The position numbers were made by a program, and so were the translations under genes. This document shows positions 8,523 through 20,914 of a stretch of 64,000 nt of DNA, piece by piece (position 1 is the stretch's first letter; each line of letters starts with the position of its first letter). Below the pieces are notes generated by a model. It was given only the letters and a program-made list of their open reading frames with translations, searched no databases and was not told the DNA's origin. The stretch covers positions 164,523-228,522 of the forward strand of contig NZ_JAETWA010000041.1 of the NCBI RefSeq assembly GCF_016774335.1. Direction: 5' to 3'. The stretch comes from Luteimonas saliphila. GTDB taxonomy: Bacteria; Pseudomonadota; Gammaproteobacteria; Xanthomonadales; Xanthomonadaceae.

Positions 8523-11410
8523 GCGGGGGTGGCGGCGACACCGACCGGCGCCGTCGTGCGCTGGCCATCTTCGACGCGCTGGTGGACCTGCCGCCCGCGC
8601 AGCGACAGGCGCGGATCGACGCATCGTGCGCTGGCGACGCCGCGCTGCGTTCGCAGGTGCAGGCCCTGCTGGACGCCGATGCCAGCCACGACGAACCGTT
8701 CTCCGGCGACGCCGCGTCGTGGCGTGTGGTGCTGGAGGACCGCAGCCACGACCCCGCGGCCGGCGACGCCACCGCCGTCGGCCGCAGCATCGGCGCGTGG
8801 CGCATCACCGGCGTGCTCGGCCGCGGCGGCATGGGCGCGGTGTACGCGGTGGAACGCGCCGACGGTGCGTACGCGCAACGCGCCGCGCTGAAGCTGATAC
8901 GCAGCGGCAGCGACACCCCCGCGGCGCGCGAACGCTTCCTGCGCGAGCGGCAGACCCTGGCGCGATTGCAGCATCCGCACATCGCCACCCTGCTCGACGG
9001 CGGCTTCAGCGGCGAGGGCGATCCCTACTTCGTCATGGAGCAGGTCGACGGCGTGCCGATCGACCGCTGGTGCGACGAACGCGGGCTCGGGCTGCGCCAG
9101 CGCGTGGTGCTGTTCCTGCAGGTGCTCGACGCGGTGCAGTACGCGCACCGCAACCTGGTGGTGCACCGCGACCTCAAGCCCTCCAACCTGCTGGTGACCG
9201 CCGAGGGCCAGGCCCAGCTGCTCGACTTCGGCATCGCCCGCCACCTGCAGGACGCCGGCGCCACCGCCCCCGGCGACCGTGCGCTGACTCTCGAATACGC
9301 CGCGCCCGAACAGCTGCACGATGCGCCCATCACCACTGCCACCGACCTGTACCAGCTCGGGGTGGTCCTGTACCGGCTGCTGTGCGGCGCGCATCCGTTC
9401 GGGGTCGACGCCGATACGCCGGTGGCGCGGCAGCTGCAGGCGCTGTCGCGCGATCCGCAGCCGGTCACCCGGGCGGCGCGGCAGGTTGCGCAGGATATCG
9501 CCGCAGCGCGTGGGCATGCGCCCCGCTCGCTGGCCCGCGCGCTGCGCGGCAACCTCGCCGCCATCGTCCATGCCTGCCTGCGTCGCGAGCCCGACACCCG
9601 CTACGCCTCGGCCGAGGCGCTGGCCAACGACCTGCGCGCCTGGCTCGACGATCGCCCGGTGGTGGCGGCGCGCCTGGGCCGCGGCGAGCGCGTGCGGCTC
9701 TGGCTGCGCCGCAACCGGGTGCTGGCCGCATCCGCCGCCGCAGTCTTCGCCGCGTTGCTGGCAGGCACCGGGGTCGCCTTGTGGCAGGCGCACGAAGCGC
9801 GCGAACAGGCGCGCATCGCCGGGCGCGAGAGCGCGAACGCCCGCGAGGCGCTGGCGTTCCTCGCCGATACGCTCGGCGCGGCGGCGCCGGAGCAGGCCCT
9901 GAGCCGCGAAGTCGGCGTGCGCGAACTGCTCGACAAGGCGCGCACGCAGCTGGACCAGCGCACCGCGATCGACCCCCAGGTCCGGCAGCCGGTACAACGG
10001 ATGCTGGGTCGCCTGTACCAGTCTATGAACGACAACCAGGTGGCCGTGCAACTGTTCGCCGAGGGCCTGGCGGGCATCGAACCTGCGCGGCGCGAGGAAG
10101 CGCTGGCGCTGGCGGACGATCTGGTCGCCTACTCGGACGCACTGGGATTCCTGGAGCGCAACGCGGAGGCGTTCGCGGTGGCCGAACAGGCGGTCGCGCT
10201 GCGCACCCGCTTCGCGCCCGACGATCCCGAACAACAGTTGCGCTCGCTGGCGCACCTCACCCTCGGCCACGTCGACCGGTACGGGCTGGAGGCGTGCCGG
10301 CAGCGGGCCGAACAGGCGCTGGCGTTGTCCAGGCGCATGCAGGACCCGCCGGTCGACGTGGTACTCGACATCTATTCCGATCTCAGCACCGCAGCGAACT
10401 TCCAGAACGACCGCAGCCGCCAGCTGTCGGTGAGCCGCGAAGGCTTGGCCTTCGCCGATGCCCACCAGGTGCCGGCCGATTCGCCGGTGCGGTTGACCTT
10501 GCTGCGTGGCCTCGTCAACGGACTGTTGATGGAAGGCAAGGCGGGAGAGGCGGAGAACGTGGTGCGACAGGCGCTCGCGTCCGCCGGCAAGACCGGTGGT
10601 TTCGGTGGCAGCAGCCTGAGCGTGCTGCTGCAGACGCTGGGCGAGACCGTGCTTCGGCAAGGTCGCTATCGGGAAGCGTTGGAAGCCATGGAAGGCGGTG
10701 CCCGGGAGGCCGAGCGTGCGGGCGACGGTCCTCGAAACCGCGCGATGACATCGAGCAACCGTGCGGTGATGCAGGTGCTGGTCGGCGACTATCCTGCGGC
10801 GATGGACCTGTCGGATCGGGCGATCGACATCCTGCGACAGGAACAGGTCGACGCTGACGATGTGTTCGGACGCACGATCGAACGGGCGCATGCCAGCGTG
10901 CTGATGGCGAACAGGCGATTTTCGGAGGCGGGGGCGCTGCTGCTGGACCTTCGCGAACGCGCGCGTCGCCTGGACGGCGAAGATTCGGAGGAGTACGCGC
11001 TGCTGGTGGGCCAGCAGCTCATCCTGGCGCTACGCGGCAACGACCAGGCGCGTGGTCTGCCTCTGCTGGCGGAGGCGCGTGCGCGGATGGCGAAGCGTGG
11101 CGTGCCGGAGACGCACGAGCAGTTCGCCCACTTCCTGCGGTTCGAGGCCGGCTTTGCCTGGCAGCGTGGGGATACGGTTGCCGCCGAGGGACTCCAGCGC
11201 GAAGCGTTGCAGCGCCTCGAATCGGCCGCCAGCGCGACCGATGTCGCCGTGGCGCGCGCGCAACTGGCCGGGTACATCGCGGCCCGTGGCGACGCGGCGC
11301 AAGCGCGCCGACTCCTCGCGGAGGCGTTGCCACCGATGCGCGCGGCAGTGCTGCCGCAGGAAGCCAGCCGCGCCGAGGCCGAAGCACTGGCCCGCAGGCT
11401 GGGCATGTAG
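8519..11410 (+). CDS. Transmembrane Ser/Thr protein kinase with TPR-like sensor region
   Basis: A Hanks-type kinase of 963 residues with all core motifs: glycine loop GRGGMG near 101-106, ATP lysine in AALK125, HRDLKPSN with D218, DFG at D236, and APEQ near 262. A single membrane segment (LAASAAAVFAALLAGTGVAL, near 402-421) follows basic residues. It is followed by about 540 residues of helical, TPR-like repeats, presumably periplasmic. A short amino-terminal stretch (RRRRALAIFDALVDLPPAQR) is common in ECF-linked kinases. Start GTG 8519 is chosen because it overlaps the sigma-factor stop and the frame upstream has no kinase similarity. It probably senses an envelope or metabolic cue and modifies the adjacent sigma factor. 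Confidence 0.9.
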   Translation: MSGGGGDTDRRRRALAIFDALVDLPPAQRQARIDASCAGDAALRSQVQALLDADASHDEPFSGDAASWRVVLEDRSHDPAAGDATAVGRSIGAWRITGVLGRGGMGAVYAVERADGAYAQRAALKLIRSGSDTPAARERFLRERQTLARLQHPHIATLLDGGFSGEGDPYFVMEQVDGVPIDRWCDERGLGLRQRVVLFLQVLDAVQYAHRNLVVHRDLKPSNLLVTAEGQAQLLDFGIARHLQDAGATAPGDRALTLEYAAPEQLHDAPITTATDLYQLGVVLYRLLCGAHPFGVDADTPVARQLQALSRDPQPVTRAARQVAQDIAAARGHAPRSLARALRGNLAAIVHACLRREPDTRYASAEALANDLRAWLDDRPVVAARLGRGERVRLWLRRNRVLAASAAAVFAALLAGTGVALWQAHEAREQARIAGRESANAREALAFLADTLGAAAPEQALSREVGVRELLDKARTQLDQRTAIDPQVRQPVQRMLGRLYQSMNDNQVAVQLFAEGLAGIEPARREEALALADDLVAYSDALGFLERNAEAFAVAEQAVALRTRFAPDDPEQQLRSLAHLTLGHVDRYGLEACRQRAEQALALSRRMQDPPVDVVLDIYSDLSTAANFQNDRSRQLSVSREGLAFADAHQVPADSPVRLTLLRGLVNGLLMEGKAGEAENVVRQALASAGKTGGFGGSSLSVLLQTLGETVLRQGRYREALEAMEGGAREAERAGDGPRNRAMTSSNRAVMQVLVGDYPAAMDLSDRAIDILRQEQVDADDVFGRTIERAHASVLMANRRFSEAGALLLDLRERARRLDGEDSEEYALLVGQQLILALRGNDQARGLPLLAEARARMAKRGVPETHEQFAHFLRFEAGFAWQRGDTVAAEGLQREALQRLESAASATDVAVARAQLAGYIAARGDAAQARRLLAEALPPMRAAVLPQEASRAEAEALARRLGM

Positions 11411-11428
11411 CGCAGCCGCGAGAGTGGA

Positions 11429-13114
11429 CTACTCGCAGGGCGTGGTCGGCACCAGCGTGTAGTGTTCGGTCCCATTGGCGCAGTGCGTCCCCATCGGCGT
11501 CTTCACGCAGCCGTTGCCGGTGCCGACGATGCGTCCGCCCTGGTCGTCGGCCGATGCGGTGTAGGTGCCGTGGCCGTACACGCCGATGCCGCCCATGTTG
11601 CCCTGGTAGGTGTACTTGCCCCCCTCCTCGCTGGACGGGATGAAGGTCACGGTGTTGCCGCCGCCGCTGATGGTGAAGGTGGCGCCGAGGTCGCAGATCG
11701 TGCCCGTGCCGAAGAAGGCATCCAGGCCGCCCGACGCCGTGTAGGCGCGCTTGCGCCGGGTATCGAATTCCAGGGTCGCACGCCCCACGCCACGCTTGCT
11801 GCGCGCTTCGAACGCGATGCTGGCGTCCTCGTCCGCCTTGTCGGGGCCGGCGTAGGCGTATTTCGCGTCCGCCGCCACCTTGCCGCCTGCCGGTTGCAGG
11901 CTTGCGCCACCGCTGAGCGTGGCGGTCACGCTGCCGCCCGCGGGTGCGCCGTCCGACTTCGCGCGCGGCATCGCCTCGAGGTCGAACGCGGTGTTCGGGC
12001 GGATGCCCTTGCGCTTGCCCGGGCTGCTGGTGATCTTCAGCTCCACACAGCGCCCGCTTTCCCAGGGGCTGCCGTGGCTGGAGCCGCGCAGCATCAGTTC
12101 CGCGACCAGTTGCTGGAAGACGAACGACTGTTCGGCCAGGCCGGCTGCATGCCGTACTTCGTCCATGTGGAAGATGTCGAAGCCGCGTTCCTTGCTGAAA
12201 TCCTCGTAGCCACTGTTCCTTTCGCGGCCGTAACCCATCCTCAGGTCGAAGGATTGCTGCTTGCCCGATGTGCTGCCGCTGGCCGACAGGGTCATCGCGG
12301 CGGCAGCGCCGTTGTCCTTCATCAGCTGCGCGTCGTCGTCGAGGAAGCGCTCCAGCGTGAATTCGCTGCGCACGTGCCCGCCCACGCCGGGTTTGCCGTC
12401 CACGGACATCTGCGAATCCACGTCGAGCTTCACGGTGAGCTTGCCTTCCGCATCCGGACAGGCGTCCACGTGGATCCTGATCTTCATCCTGCCGCTCAAT
12501 CCTTCGGCGACCTTGCTATCGAACGTGATCTCCTGGTCGGTCGAGCCGTTTTCGTCGAACGTCAGCTGGATGCCGTTGCTCTCGTCGCCGATCTTCAGCG
12601 GCCCTTCCTTCGCGATCTCGGCCAGCTTCTCGTCGGACATCTCCTGCACCACGCCGGTCAACATGCCGCCGGTCAGAAACCCGGCGAAGCTGCCCATGCC
12701 CTGACCGACGAAACCGCTGTCGAGGCCTGTGCCGTCGAAGGCGGCCGGGACCAGCCTCGGAATCTCCGCACTCCGCATCCTGCGCTCGTACTGTTCGCCG
12801 AGGGCCTTCAGTGCCGCCAGGGCCCTGGCGGCGCCGCCCAGCGCGTCCACCATCCCGGTGGCCTCCATCAGGCGGTAGTGCACCAGGTAGTCGAACGGCG
12901 CGACGCTGCGCAACGCCGGCTCAGCATCCTCGACACGGAACGTCTCGATCTGCGCGTGCGAAGGCATGAGCGAAGCGCGATTGTCCGCGCGTCCCGTCGT
13001 CCCCTGCGGCTGCGATGGCGAACAGGCCGCCGCGAGCATGCCGAGGAGCAGGCTCGATGCGAAGTGGCGAACGCCGCGCGGCGGCGGAATCGATCCCGGT
13101 CGATTCGTCTTCAT
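11429..13114 (-). CDS. Predicted lipoprotein of unknown function
   Basis: A 561-residue protein from ATG 13114 with an export signal and lipobox (ASSLLLGMLAAAC, Cys31), so probably lipid-anchored. The middle is rich in charged beta-strand-like sequence (QLTFDENGSTDQEITFDSKV, DGKLTVKLDVDSQMSVDG). The carboxy third includes TATLSGGASLQPAGGKVAADAKYAY and a final CANGTEHYTLVPTTPCE, a possible disulfide-bonded module. I recognise no family. It converges with the kinase gene across 18 bases and is the last of three leftward genes encoding exported proteins. The 206-base gap to the next gene makes a shared transcript uncertain. Confidence 0.8.
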   Translation of the reverse strand: MKTNRPGSIPPPRGVRHFASSLLLGMLAAACSPSQPQGTTGRADNRASLMPSHAQIETFRVEDAEPALRSVAPFDYLVHYRLMEATGMVDALGGAARALAALKALGEQYERRMRSAEIPRLVPAAFDGTGLDSGFVGQGMGSFAGFLTGGMLTGVVQEMSDEKLAEIAKEGPLKIGDESNGIQLTFDENGSTDQEITFDSKVAEGLSGRMKIRIHVDACPDAEGKLTVKLDVDSQMSVDGKPGVGGHVRSEFTLERFLDDDAQLMKDNGAAAAMTLSASGSTSGKQQSFDLRMGYGRERNSGYEDFSKERGFDIFHMDEVRHAAGLAEQSFVFQQLVAELMLRGSSHGSPWESGRCVELKITSSPGKRKGIRPNTAFDLEAMPRAKSDGAPAGGSVTATLSGGASLQPAGGKVAADAKYAYAGPDKADEDASIAFEARSKRGVGRATLEFDTRRKRAYTASGGLDAFFGTGTICDLGATFTISGGGNTVTFIPSSEEGGKYTYQGNMGGIGVYGHGTYTASADDQGGRIVGTGNGCVKTPMGTHCANGTEHYTLVPTTPCE

Positions 13115-13320
13115 CTCTCGCGATCCTCCAATCGAGTCAACGTTGCACATTTGCTTCCCGGACTTCCGCGCGAACGCACGGGGCCTGCTGTGGATGCCGC
13201 CGGCCTGGACGCGCATCGGGGCCGGCGCTCACCCTGCCGGCTCCACCGCACGCGTCGATGCGGCGATCGAGCCTGGACGGTGTGTCATGTCGATCGTCCG
13301 GCGCGCGCCGCGAGGGCGGC

Positions 13321-14196
13321 TCAAGGCGAGCGCGCGGCCAGCAGCGAGTCGGGCGCGGACCGCCGCAGCTTCAGCAGCGCGGCCCAGTCCTGACGGTTGA
13401 GGTTGCATTGCGCCGGCGCATCGGGACTGCAGGGCGGATCGGCCGCGTCGCGCAGGGGCAGGTCGGCGAAGCGTCCCTGCGCGTCGAGCCGCAACATCCG
13501 CAACGTGACCGCCTGCTGCACGTTGCCGCCCACCAGCCAGGCCATGCCGCCGGCCTCGGCCGCGACCACGATGTCGCAGTGCATCGCGAGGCCCGCGCCC
13601 GCGTCCAGCCGTTCGACCAGGCCGCCGTGGCCGAGCCTGTGCGCGTTGGCGCGCACGTAGCACAGCAGGTCGCCGACGTCCGGCGCGTCCGCGTGCGGGG
13701 CGGCCATCCGGTAGGGGCTGCCTCCCGCCTCCCGCCAGGCCGCGCGCACGTAGTCGAAATGGCGCGCGGACGCGGCGAAGCCCGGCACGCCGGCACGCCG
13801 CATCACCCAAGACACGAACGCCGCCGACCACGGCGTATCGACCACGAAGTTGCGGCAGGCGGACGACGCTGCGGTGCAACTGCCGGGTAGGCCGCTGCCG
13901 TTCCAGTAGCCGGCGACCTTCCGCCAGGCCGGCGTGCCATCTGCGAGCACGTCGTTCTCCGCTTCGTAGACGGCCAGTCCGCCCGCGCGCCCGTCCGCGT
14001 CGATGAACGCGCGGAACCAGGCATGGTTTTCCTGGCAGGCGATCGCGGCGATGCGTGTGGCCACGTCGCGCGCATCGGCTTGCGCGCGCAGTTGCGGGCA
14101 CGGATCGGCGGCGCGGGCGGATGCGGGCGCAGCGGTCGCCAGGGCCGTGGTCGCCAGCAGCAGGAGGGTCGAAACGATGCGGGGAAACGGGCTCAT
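13321..14196 (-). CDS. Exported DUF2272-like protein
   Basis: A 291-residue product from ATG 14196 with a signal peptide (MSPFPRIVSTLLLLATTALATAAPASARA). The mature part contains RNFVVDTPWSAAFVSWVMRRAGV, a DVGDLLCYVR segment and HCDIVVAAEAGGMAWLVGGN. This arrangement (W-S-A-F-x-S, then GD, then HCD) is what I associate with DUF2272, a family resembling NlpC/P60-type cysteine hydrolases; the HCD histidine would be a plausible catalytic residue. The biochemical role is unproven; a cell-wall-related function is inference only. It lies 23 bases downstream of the next gene's stop, so the two are very likely co-transcribed. Confidence 0.7.
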   Translation of the reverse strand: MSPFPRIVSTLLLLATTALATAAPASARAADPCPQLRAQADARDVATRIAAIACQENHAWFRAFIDADGRAGGLAVYEAENDVLADGTPAWRKVAGYWNGSGLPGSCTAASSACRNFVVDTPWSAAFVSWVMRRAGVPGFAASARHFDYVRAAWREAGGSPYRMAAPHADAPDVGDLLCYVRANAHRLGHGGLVERLDAGAGLAMHCDIVVAAEAGGMAWLVGGNVQQAVTLRMLRLDAQGRFADLPLRDAADPPCSPDAPAQCNLNRQDWAALLKLRRSAPDSLLAARSP

Positions 14197-14219
14197 GGAA
14201 GTTCCGTCGATGGCGCGGA

Positions 14220-17053
<2,834 letters not shown>

Positions 17054-17059
17054 AAGGGC

Positions 17060-17158
17060 GGGAATCGGGAATCGGGAATCGCCCGTAACTGACGATTCTC
17101 CCGTCCTGATCCTTCGACTCCCGCCCAGATACTCCCCATTCCCCATTCCCCATTCCCG
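17060..17158. repeat. Iterated GGGAATC / CCCCATT repeats between frmA and fghA
   Basis: The 111-base frmA-fghA spacer holds three tandem copies of GGGAATC near the frmA stop and three of CCCCATT (or CCCATTC) just before fghA. The two blocks are partly complementary, so the spacer transcript could fold into a long imperfect hairpin between the two co-oriented genes. Similar simple G/C-rich iterations are frequent between xanthomonad genes. Confidence 0.6.
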
Positions 17159-17164
17159 GATCCC

Positions 17165-18001
17165 ATGGAACGCATCGAACACCGCGCCTGCTTCGGCGGC
17201 TGGCAGGACGTGTACCGGCACCAATCGCAAGTGCTCGGCTGCAGCATGGACTTCGCCGTGTATCTGCCGCCACAGGCGGGCGGGCCCGGCGCGCGGCTGC
17301 CGGTGCTGTACTGGCTCTCGGGCCTGACCTGCACCGAGCAGAACTTCATCACCAAGGCCGGCGCGCAGCGGTATGCGGCCGAGCACGGCGTGATCCTGGT
17401 CGCGCCCGACACCAGCCCGCGTGGCGACGACGTGCCGGACGCCGACGGTTACGACCTGGGCAAGGGCGCCGGCTTCTACCTCAACGCGACCGCGCAGCCC
17501 TGGGCGCGCCACTACCGCATGTACGACTACGTCGTCGACGAACTGCCGGCGCTGGTCGAGGCGGGATTCCCGGTCGACGACCGGCGCGCGATCAGCGGTC
17601 ATTCGATGGGCGGGCATGGCGCCCTGGTCGTCGCGTTGCGCAACCCGGGCCGCTACCGCAGCGTCTCGGCGTTCTCGCCGATCGTCGCGCCCACGAACGT
17701 GCCCTGGGGCGAGAAGGCGTTCGGCGCCTACCTCGGCCCCGATCGCGAGGCATGGAAGGCGTACGACGCCACCGAACTGGTGAAGTCGGCGCCGGAGAAG
17801 CTGCCGCTGCTGGTCGACCAGGGCGGCGGCGACGAATTCCTCGACACGCAGCTGCGCCCGCAACTGCTGCAGGCCGCCGCCGAGACCGCCGGGCACCCGC
17901 TCACCCTGCGCATGCGCCCGGGCTACGACCACAGCTACTACTTCATCGCCAGCTTCATCGGCGAGCACCTGGCCCATCACGCGGGCGCGCTGCAGGCCTG
18001 A
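17165..18001 (+). CDS. fghA: S-formylglutathione hydrolase
   Basis: An alpha/beta-hydrolase (esterase D family) of 278 residues that hydrolyses S-formylglutathione to formate and glutathione, completing formaldehyde detoxification. Evidence: the amino end [33 protein letters not shown], the nucleophile elbow [11 protein letters not shown] (Ser147), and a carboxy catalytic His in [12 protein letters not shown]. Its length is typical. It directly follows frmA in the same direction, making frmR-frmA-fghA a functional unit dependent on glutathione from gshA. Confidence 0.96.
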   Translation: MERIEHRACFGGWQDVYRHQSQVLGCSMDFAVYLPPQAGGPGARLPVLYWLSGLTCTEQNFITKAGAQRYAAEHGVILVAPDTSPRGDDVPDADGYDLGKGAGFYLNATAQPWARHYRMYDYVVDELPALVEAGFPVDDRRAISGHSMGGHGALVVALRNPGRYRSVSAFSPIVAPTNVPWGEKAFGAYLGPDREAWKAYDATELVKSAPEKLPLLVDQGGGDEFLDTQLRPQLLQAAAETAGHPLTLRMRPGYDHSYYFIASFIGEHLAHHAGALQA

Positions 18002-18102
18002 CGGGCCGCGCCGGGCGCGTCCCGCCCGTTCGCCTGGCCGGGCAGCCCTCAACCCCGGCGGCCGGCGGCCGTTACCGACAGGGTGCAACCTCCGGAGGGG
18101 AC

Positions 18103-19896
18103 ATGCCAGCGTTCGAGGATCGTGCAGCCACCTGCCTGCCGGCGTTGCCCGACGCGCCCGTGGCGCTGATCCGTCTCGACCGCGACGGACGCGTGCAGGC
18201 CCTCAACCGCGTCGCCGTCGACCTGCTCGACCTCACCGGCGTGGACCTCGACGCGCTGTCCTGCCACTGTGTCTGGGGCCTGGTGCCGGAGGACCTGTCC
18301 GGCGAAGAGGGCGTCTGGGTGGCGCCGGGCGCCGATCCGGCGCGTCGGGTGTGCTACCAGCACGATCGCGACGGCGGCGGCTGGCTGCTGTCGCTGCCCG
18401 ACGCCGAAACCGCGGCGCTATGGCGCGAGCGTTCGGCGCTCGCCGCCGCGATCCCGACAGCCGGTGGCGACGAGGCCCCTGCCGCGCAACTGCTGGCCCG
18501 GGTTGGCGACCGCCTCGCCGCCTGCGAGCTCGACCTGGCCCTGGATGCGGAAGATGCCGGGCGCCCGGAAGCACGCCGGCTCGCGGCCGGTTTCGGCAAC
18601 CTCGCCGAGGCGATCCGCCAGGCCGTCGGCCTGTCGATGCAGGTGGCCGCCGACGTCCCGCACGTGGTCGCCGAGAACGACGAACTCGTCCGCCAGTCGC
18701 AGGCCCAGGTCGACGCGCTGGAGACGGTGGTGGCGTCCACGCGCGGCCTGCTCACGGTGCTCGACCGCATCGGCGGCGACCTGCGCGCGGTGACCTCGGT
18801 GGCGGCCAGCGCCGACGACAGCGCGCGCGAGGGCGCGGCCGCGGCGCATGCGCTGGCCGAGGCCATGGCCGCGGTGCAGCTCAGTTCCATGCGCGCCAAC
18901 GACGTCATCGAAGTCATCGACATGGTGGCGTTCCAGACCAACATCCTGTCGATCAACGCCAGCATCGAGGCCGCGCACGCCGGCCCGGCGGGGCGCGGCT
19001 TCGCGGTGGTCGCGACCGAGATCCGGCGCCTGGCCGAACGCGCCGCCGAGGCCGCACGCGACGTCCGCCGGATCATCGGCGAGAACAGCGACGCCCTTGG
19101 CGAAGGCGCCGCATCCGCGCGCCGGACCGAGCAGGTCCTGGGCGGCATCGGCGACCTGCTGGGCCGCGCCAGCACGGCGATCGAGACCGTCGCCGGCGGC
19201 ATCGCCGAGCAGGGCGTGGCGATCGCCGACATCGACCGCGCGGTCGGACGCGTCGCCGAGCTCGGCCGCAGCAACCTCGAACATGCCGCCAAAGTCGCCG
19301 AACGCAGCGAGGCGCTCGGCGCCGGCGCCGGCGCGCTGAACGACTGCGTCGGACTGTTCCGGCTGCCGCCCGATCCGCTGCGCGAGCCCCGCCATGCGCG
19401 CGTGCTGGAGCTCGCGCGCGACGCCTCCGCCGCGATCGGCGCCACCTTCGCCGATGCGCTGGCCGAGGGCTGGATCGAGGACGAGGCGCTGTTCTCGCGC
19501 GACTACGTGCCGATCGCAGGCGTGGAGCCGGCAAAGTACGAAACCGCGTTCGACGAACTCTGCGACGAGCTGTTGCCGCCGCTGCAGGAAGCGGTGGCCG
19601 CTGCGCATCCCTGGATCGTGTTCGCGATCAGCGCCAATCCCGACGGTTACGTGCCCACCCACAACGACCGCTTCTGCCAGCCGCTGACCGGCGACCCCGC
19701 GCGCGACCTGGTCGGCAACCGCACCAAGCGCATCTTCACCGACCGCGTCGGCCGCAGCGTCGGCGCGCATACCGATCCCTACCGGCTGCAGGTGTATCGC
19801 CGAGACACCGGGCAGATCATGTTCGACCTGTCGGTGCCGGTGTTCGTCGGCGGGCGCCACTGGGGCGGCTTTCGCGTGGGCTACACGCTGGACTGA
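18103..19896 (+). CDS. Soluble methyl-accepting chemotaxis protein with carboxy-terminal sensor domain
   Basis: A 597-residue protein with no membrane segment. Residues ~15-110 look like a PAS fold ([25 protein letters not shown]). Residues ~190-420 are a coiled-coil signalling module with the MCP hairpin tip [47 protein letters not shown]. The last ~150 residues contain [20 protein letters not shown] and [18 protein letters not shown], the sequence type of a CACHE-like domain placed after the signalling module. It would modulate CheA from the cytoplasm. ATG 18103 follows a good TCCGGAGGGGAC ribosome site. No che genes are nearby. Confidence 0.88.
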   Translation: MPAFEDRAATCLPALPDAPVALIRLDRDGRVQALNRVAVDLLDLTGVDLDALSCHCVWGLVPEDLSGEEGVWVAPGADPARRVCYQHDRDGGGWLLSLPDAETAALWRERSALAAAIPTAGGDEAPAAQLLARVGDRLAACELDLALDAEDAGRPEARRLAAGFGNLAEAIRQAVGLSMQVAADVPHVVAENDELVRQSQAQVDALETVVASTRGLLTVLDRIGGDLRAVTSVAASADDSAREGAAAAHALAEAMAAVQLSSMRANDVIEVIDMVAFQTNILSINASIEAAHAGPAGRGFAVVATEIRRLAERAAEAARDVRRIIGENSDALGEGAASARRTEQVLGGIGDLLGRASTAIETVAGGIAEQGVAIADIDRAVGRVAELGRSNLEHAAKVAERSEALGAGAGALNDCVGLFRLPPDPLREPRHARVLELARDASAAIGATFADALAEGWIEDEALFSRDYVPIAGVEPAKYETAFDELCDELLPPLQEAVAAAHPWIVFAISANPDGYVPTHNDRFCQPLTGDPARDLVGNRTKRIFTDRVGRSVGAHTDPYRLQVYRRDTGQIMFDLSVPVFVGGRHWGGFRVGYTLD

Positions 19897-19936
19897 CGGC
19901 CGCGGGGGGCGAGCACGCGTCGCCCGGCCCGCACGG

Positions 19937-20830
19937 TCACACCGAACCGGCGATGTGCTCGCGTAGCCAGCGATGGGCGGGATCGCGATGGCGGCGCTCG
20001 TGCCAGAGCATGGCCATCTCGAATCCGGGGACGGCCACCGGCGGCTCGACGACCCGCAGCCCGGGGTGGTCGCGAACCAGGCGCGAAGGCAGCATCGCCA
20101 CGAGGTCGGTGTCGACCAGGGCCGAGATGACGAACAGGAAGTGCGGAACCGAGAGCACGACCCGGCGCGCCAGACCCGCCTGCGACAGCGCCTCATCGGT
20201 GACGCCGCGAAATCCACCGCCATCGGGCGACACGACGACGTGTTCGAGCTTGCTGAACTGCGCAGGCGTCGGCCGTCTCTTCAGGCGCGGGTGGCCGACG
20301 CGGCCCGCCAGCACATAGCGCTCGCGGAACAGCGCGCGACGGCGCAGGCCCGGCGCAGCGCCCTCGCTGGTATCGAAGGCCAGATCGATCTCGCCCTGTT
20401 CGGCCTGCCTGGCGATCCGCGGCGGCACCAGCTCGAGCACCGCCAGGCGGCTGCCCGGCGCGGCGGAACGCAGTCCGCGCAAGGCCGGCAGCACGATCGT
20501 CGATTCGCCGTAGTCGGTCGCCGCAATGCGCCAGGTATGGAGCGCCCCGGCCGGATCGAAGGGATGGGCGGGCGCGACAGCGCGCCCGAGCGCATCGAGC
20601 GCCTGCCGCAACGGCTCGCGCAACGCGTCGGCCCTGGCGGTGGGTTGCATGCCACGAGGCCCCGGCAACAGCAGCGGGTCCCCGAGCGCATCGCGCAGCT
20701 TGGCCAGGTGCACGCTGACCGAAGGCTGGGAGAGATTCAGGCGTTGCGCCGCCCGCGTCACGTTGTGCTCTGCGAGCAAGGTGTCGAGCGTCACCAGCAG
20801 GTTGAGGTCCAGCCGCCGGAGATCATTCAT
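19937..20830 (-). CDS. LysR-family transcriptional regulator
   Basis: A 297-residue LysR-type regulator. An amino-terminal winged HTH (LDLNLLVTLDTLLAEHNVTRAAQRLNLSQPSVSVHLAKLRDALGDPLLL, near 7-56) is followed by a periplasmic-binding-protein-like effector domain. It diverges from a flavodoxin-fold quinone reductase across 84 bases that contain a perfect 16-base palindrome. The usual logic of such divergons is autorepression plus control of the neighbour in response to a quinone or electrophile; the inducer here is unknown. Confidence 0.92.
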   Translation of the reverse strand: MNDLRRLDLNLLVTLDTLLAEHNVTRAAQRLNLSQPSVSVHLAKLRDALGDPLLLPGPRGMQPTARADALREPLRQALDALGRAVAPAHPFDPAGALHTWRIAATDYGESTIVLPALRGLRSAAPGSRLAVLELVPPRIARQAEQGEIDLAFDTSEGAAPGLRRRALFRERYVLAGRVGHPRLKRRPTPAQFSKLEHVVVSPDGGGFRGVTDEALSQAGLARRVVLSVPHFLFVISALVDTDLVAMLPSRLVRDHPGLRVVEPPVAVPGFEMAMLWHERRHRDPAHRWLREHIAGSV

Positions 20831-20847
20831 CGCAATACCTGGAATAC

Positions 20848-20863
20848 TGGAAATTCATTTCCA
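20848..20863. promoter_or_regulatory. Palindromic operator between LysR gene and quinone reductase
   Basis: TGGAAAT-TC-ATTTCCA is a perfect inverted repeat with AT-rich flanks (AATAC on one side, ATATACC on the other) in an otherwise GC-rich region. It is 18 bases from the regulator's ATG and 52 from the reductase ATG. The size and T-(N)-A character fit a LysR-type recognition site. Confidence 0.65.
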
Positions 20864-20914
20864 ATATACCGGGTGGTTGCCTACCTTGCCGGCTCTCCAA
20901 GAGCGGGCACCCCC

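Noticed and set aside
8417..10891. Long minus-strand open frame opposite the Ser/Thr kinase
   Set aside because: Its composition is that of an antisense shadow, and it contradicts a kinase gene with all catalytic motifs.
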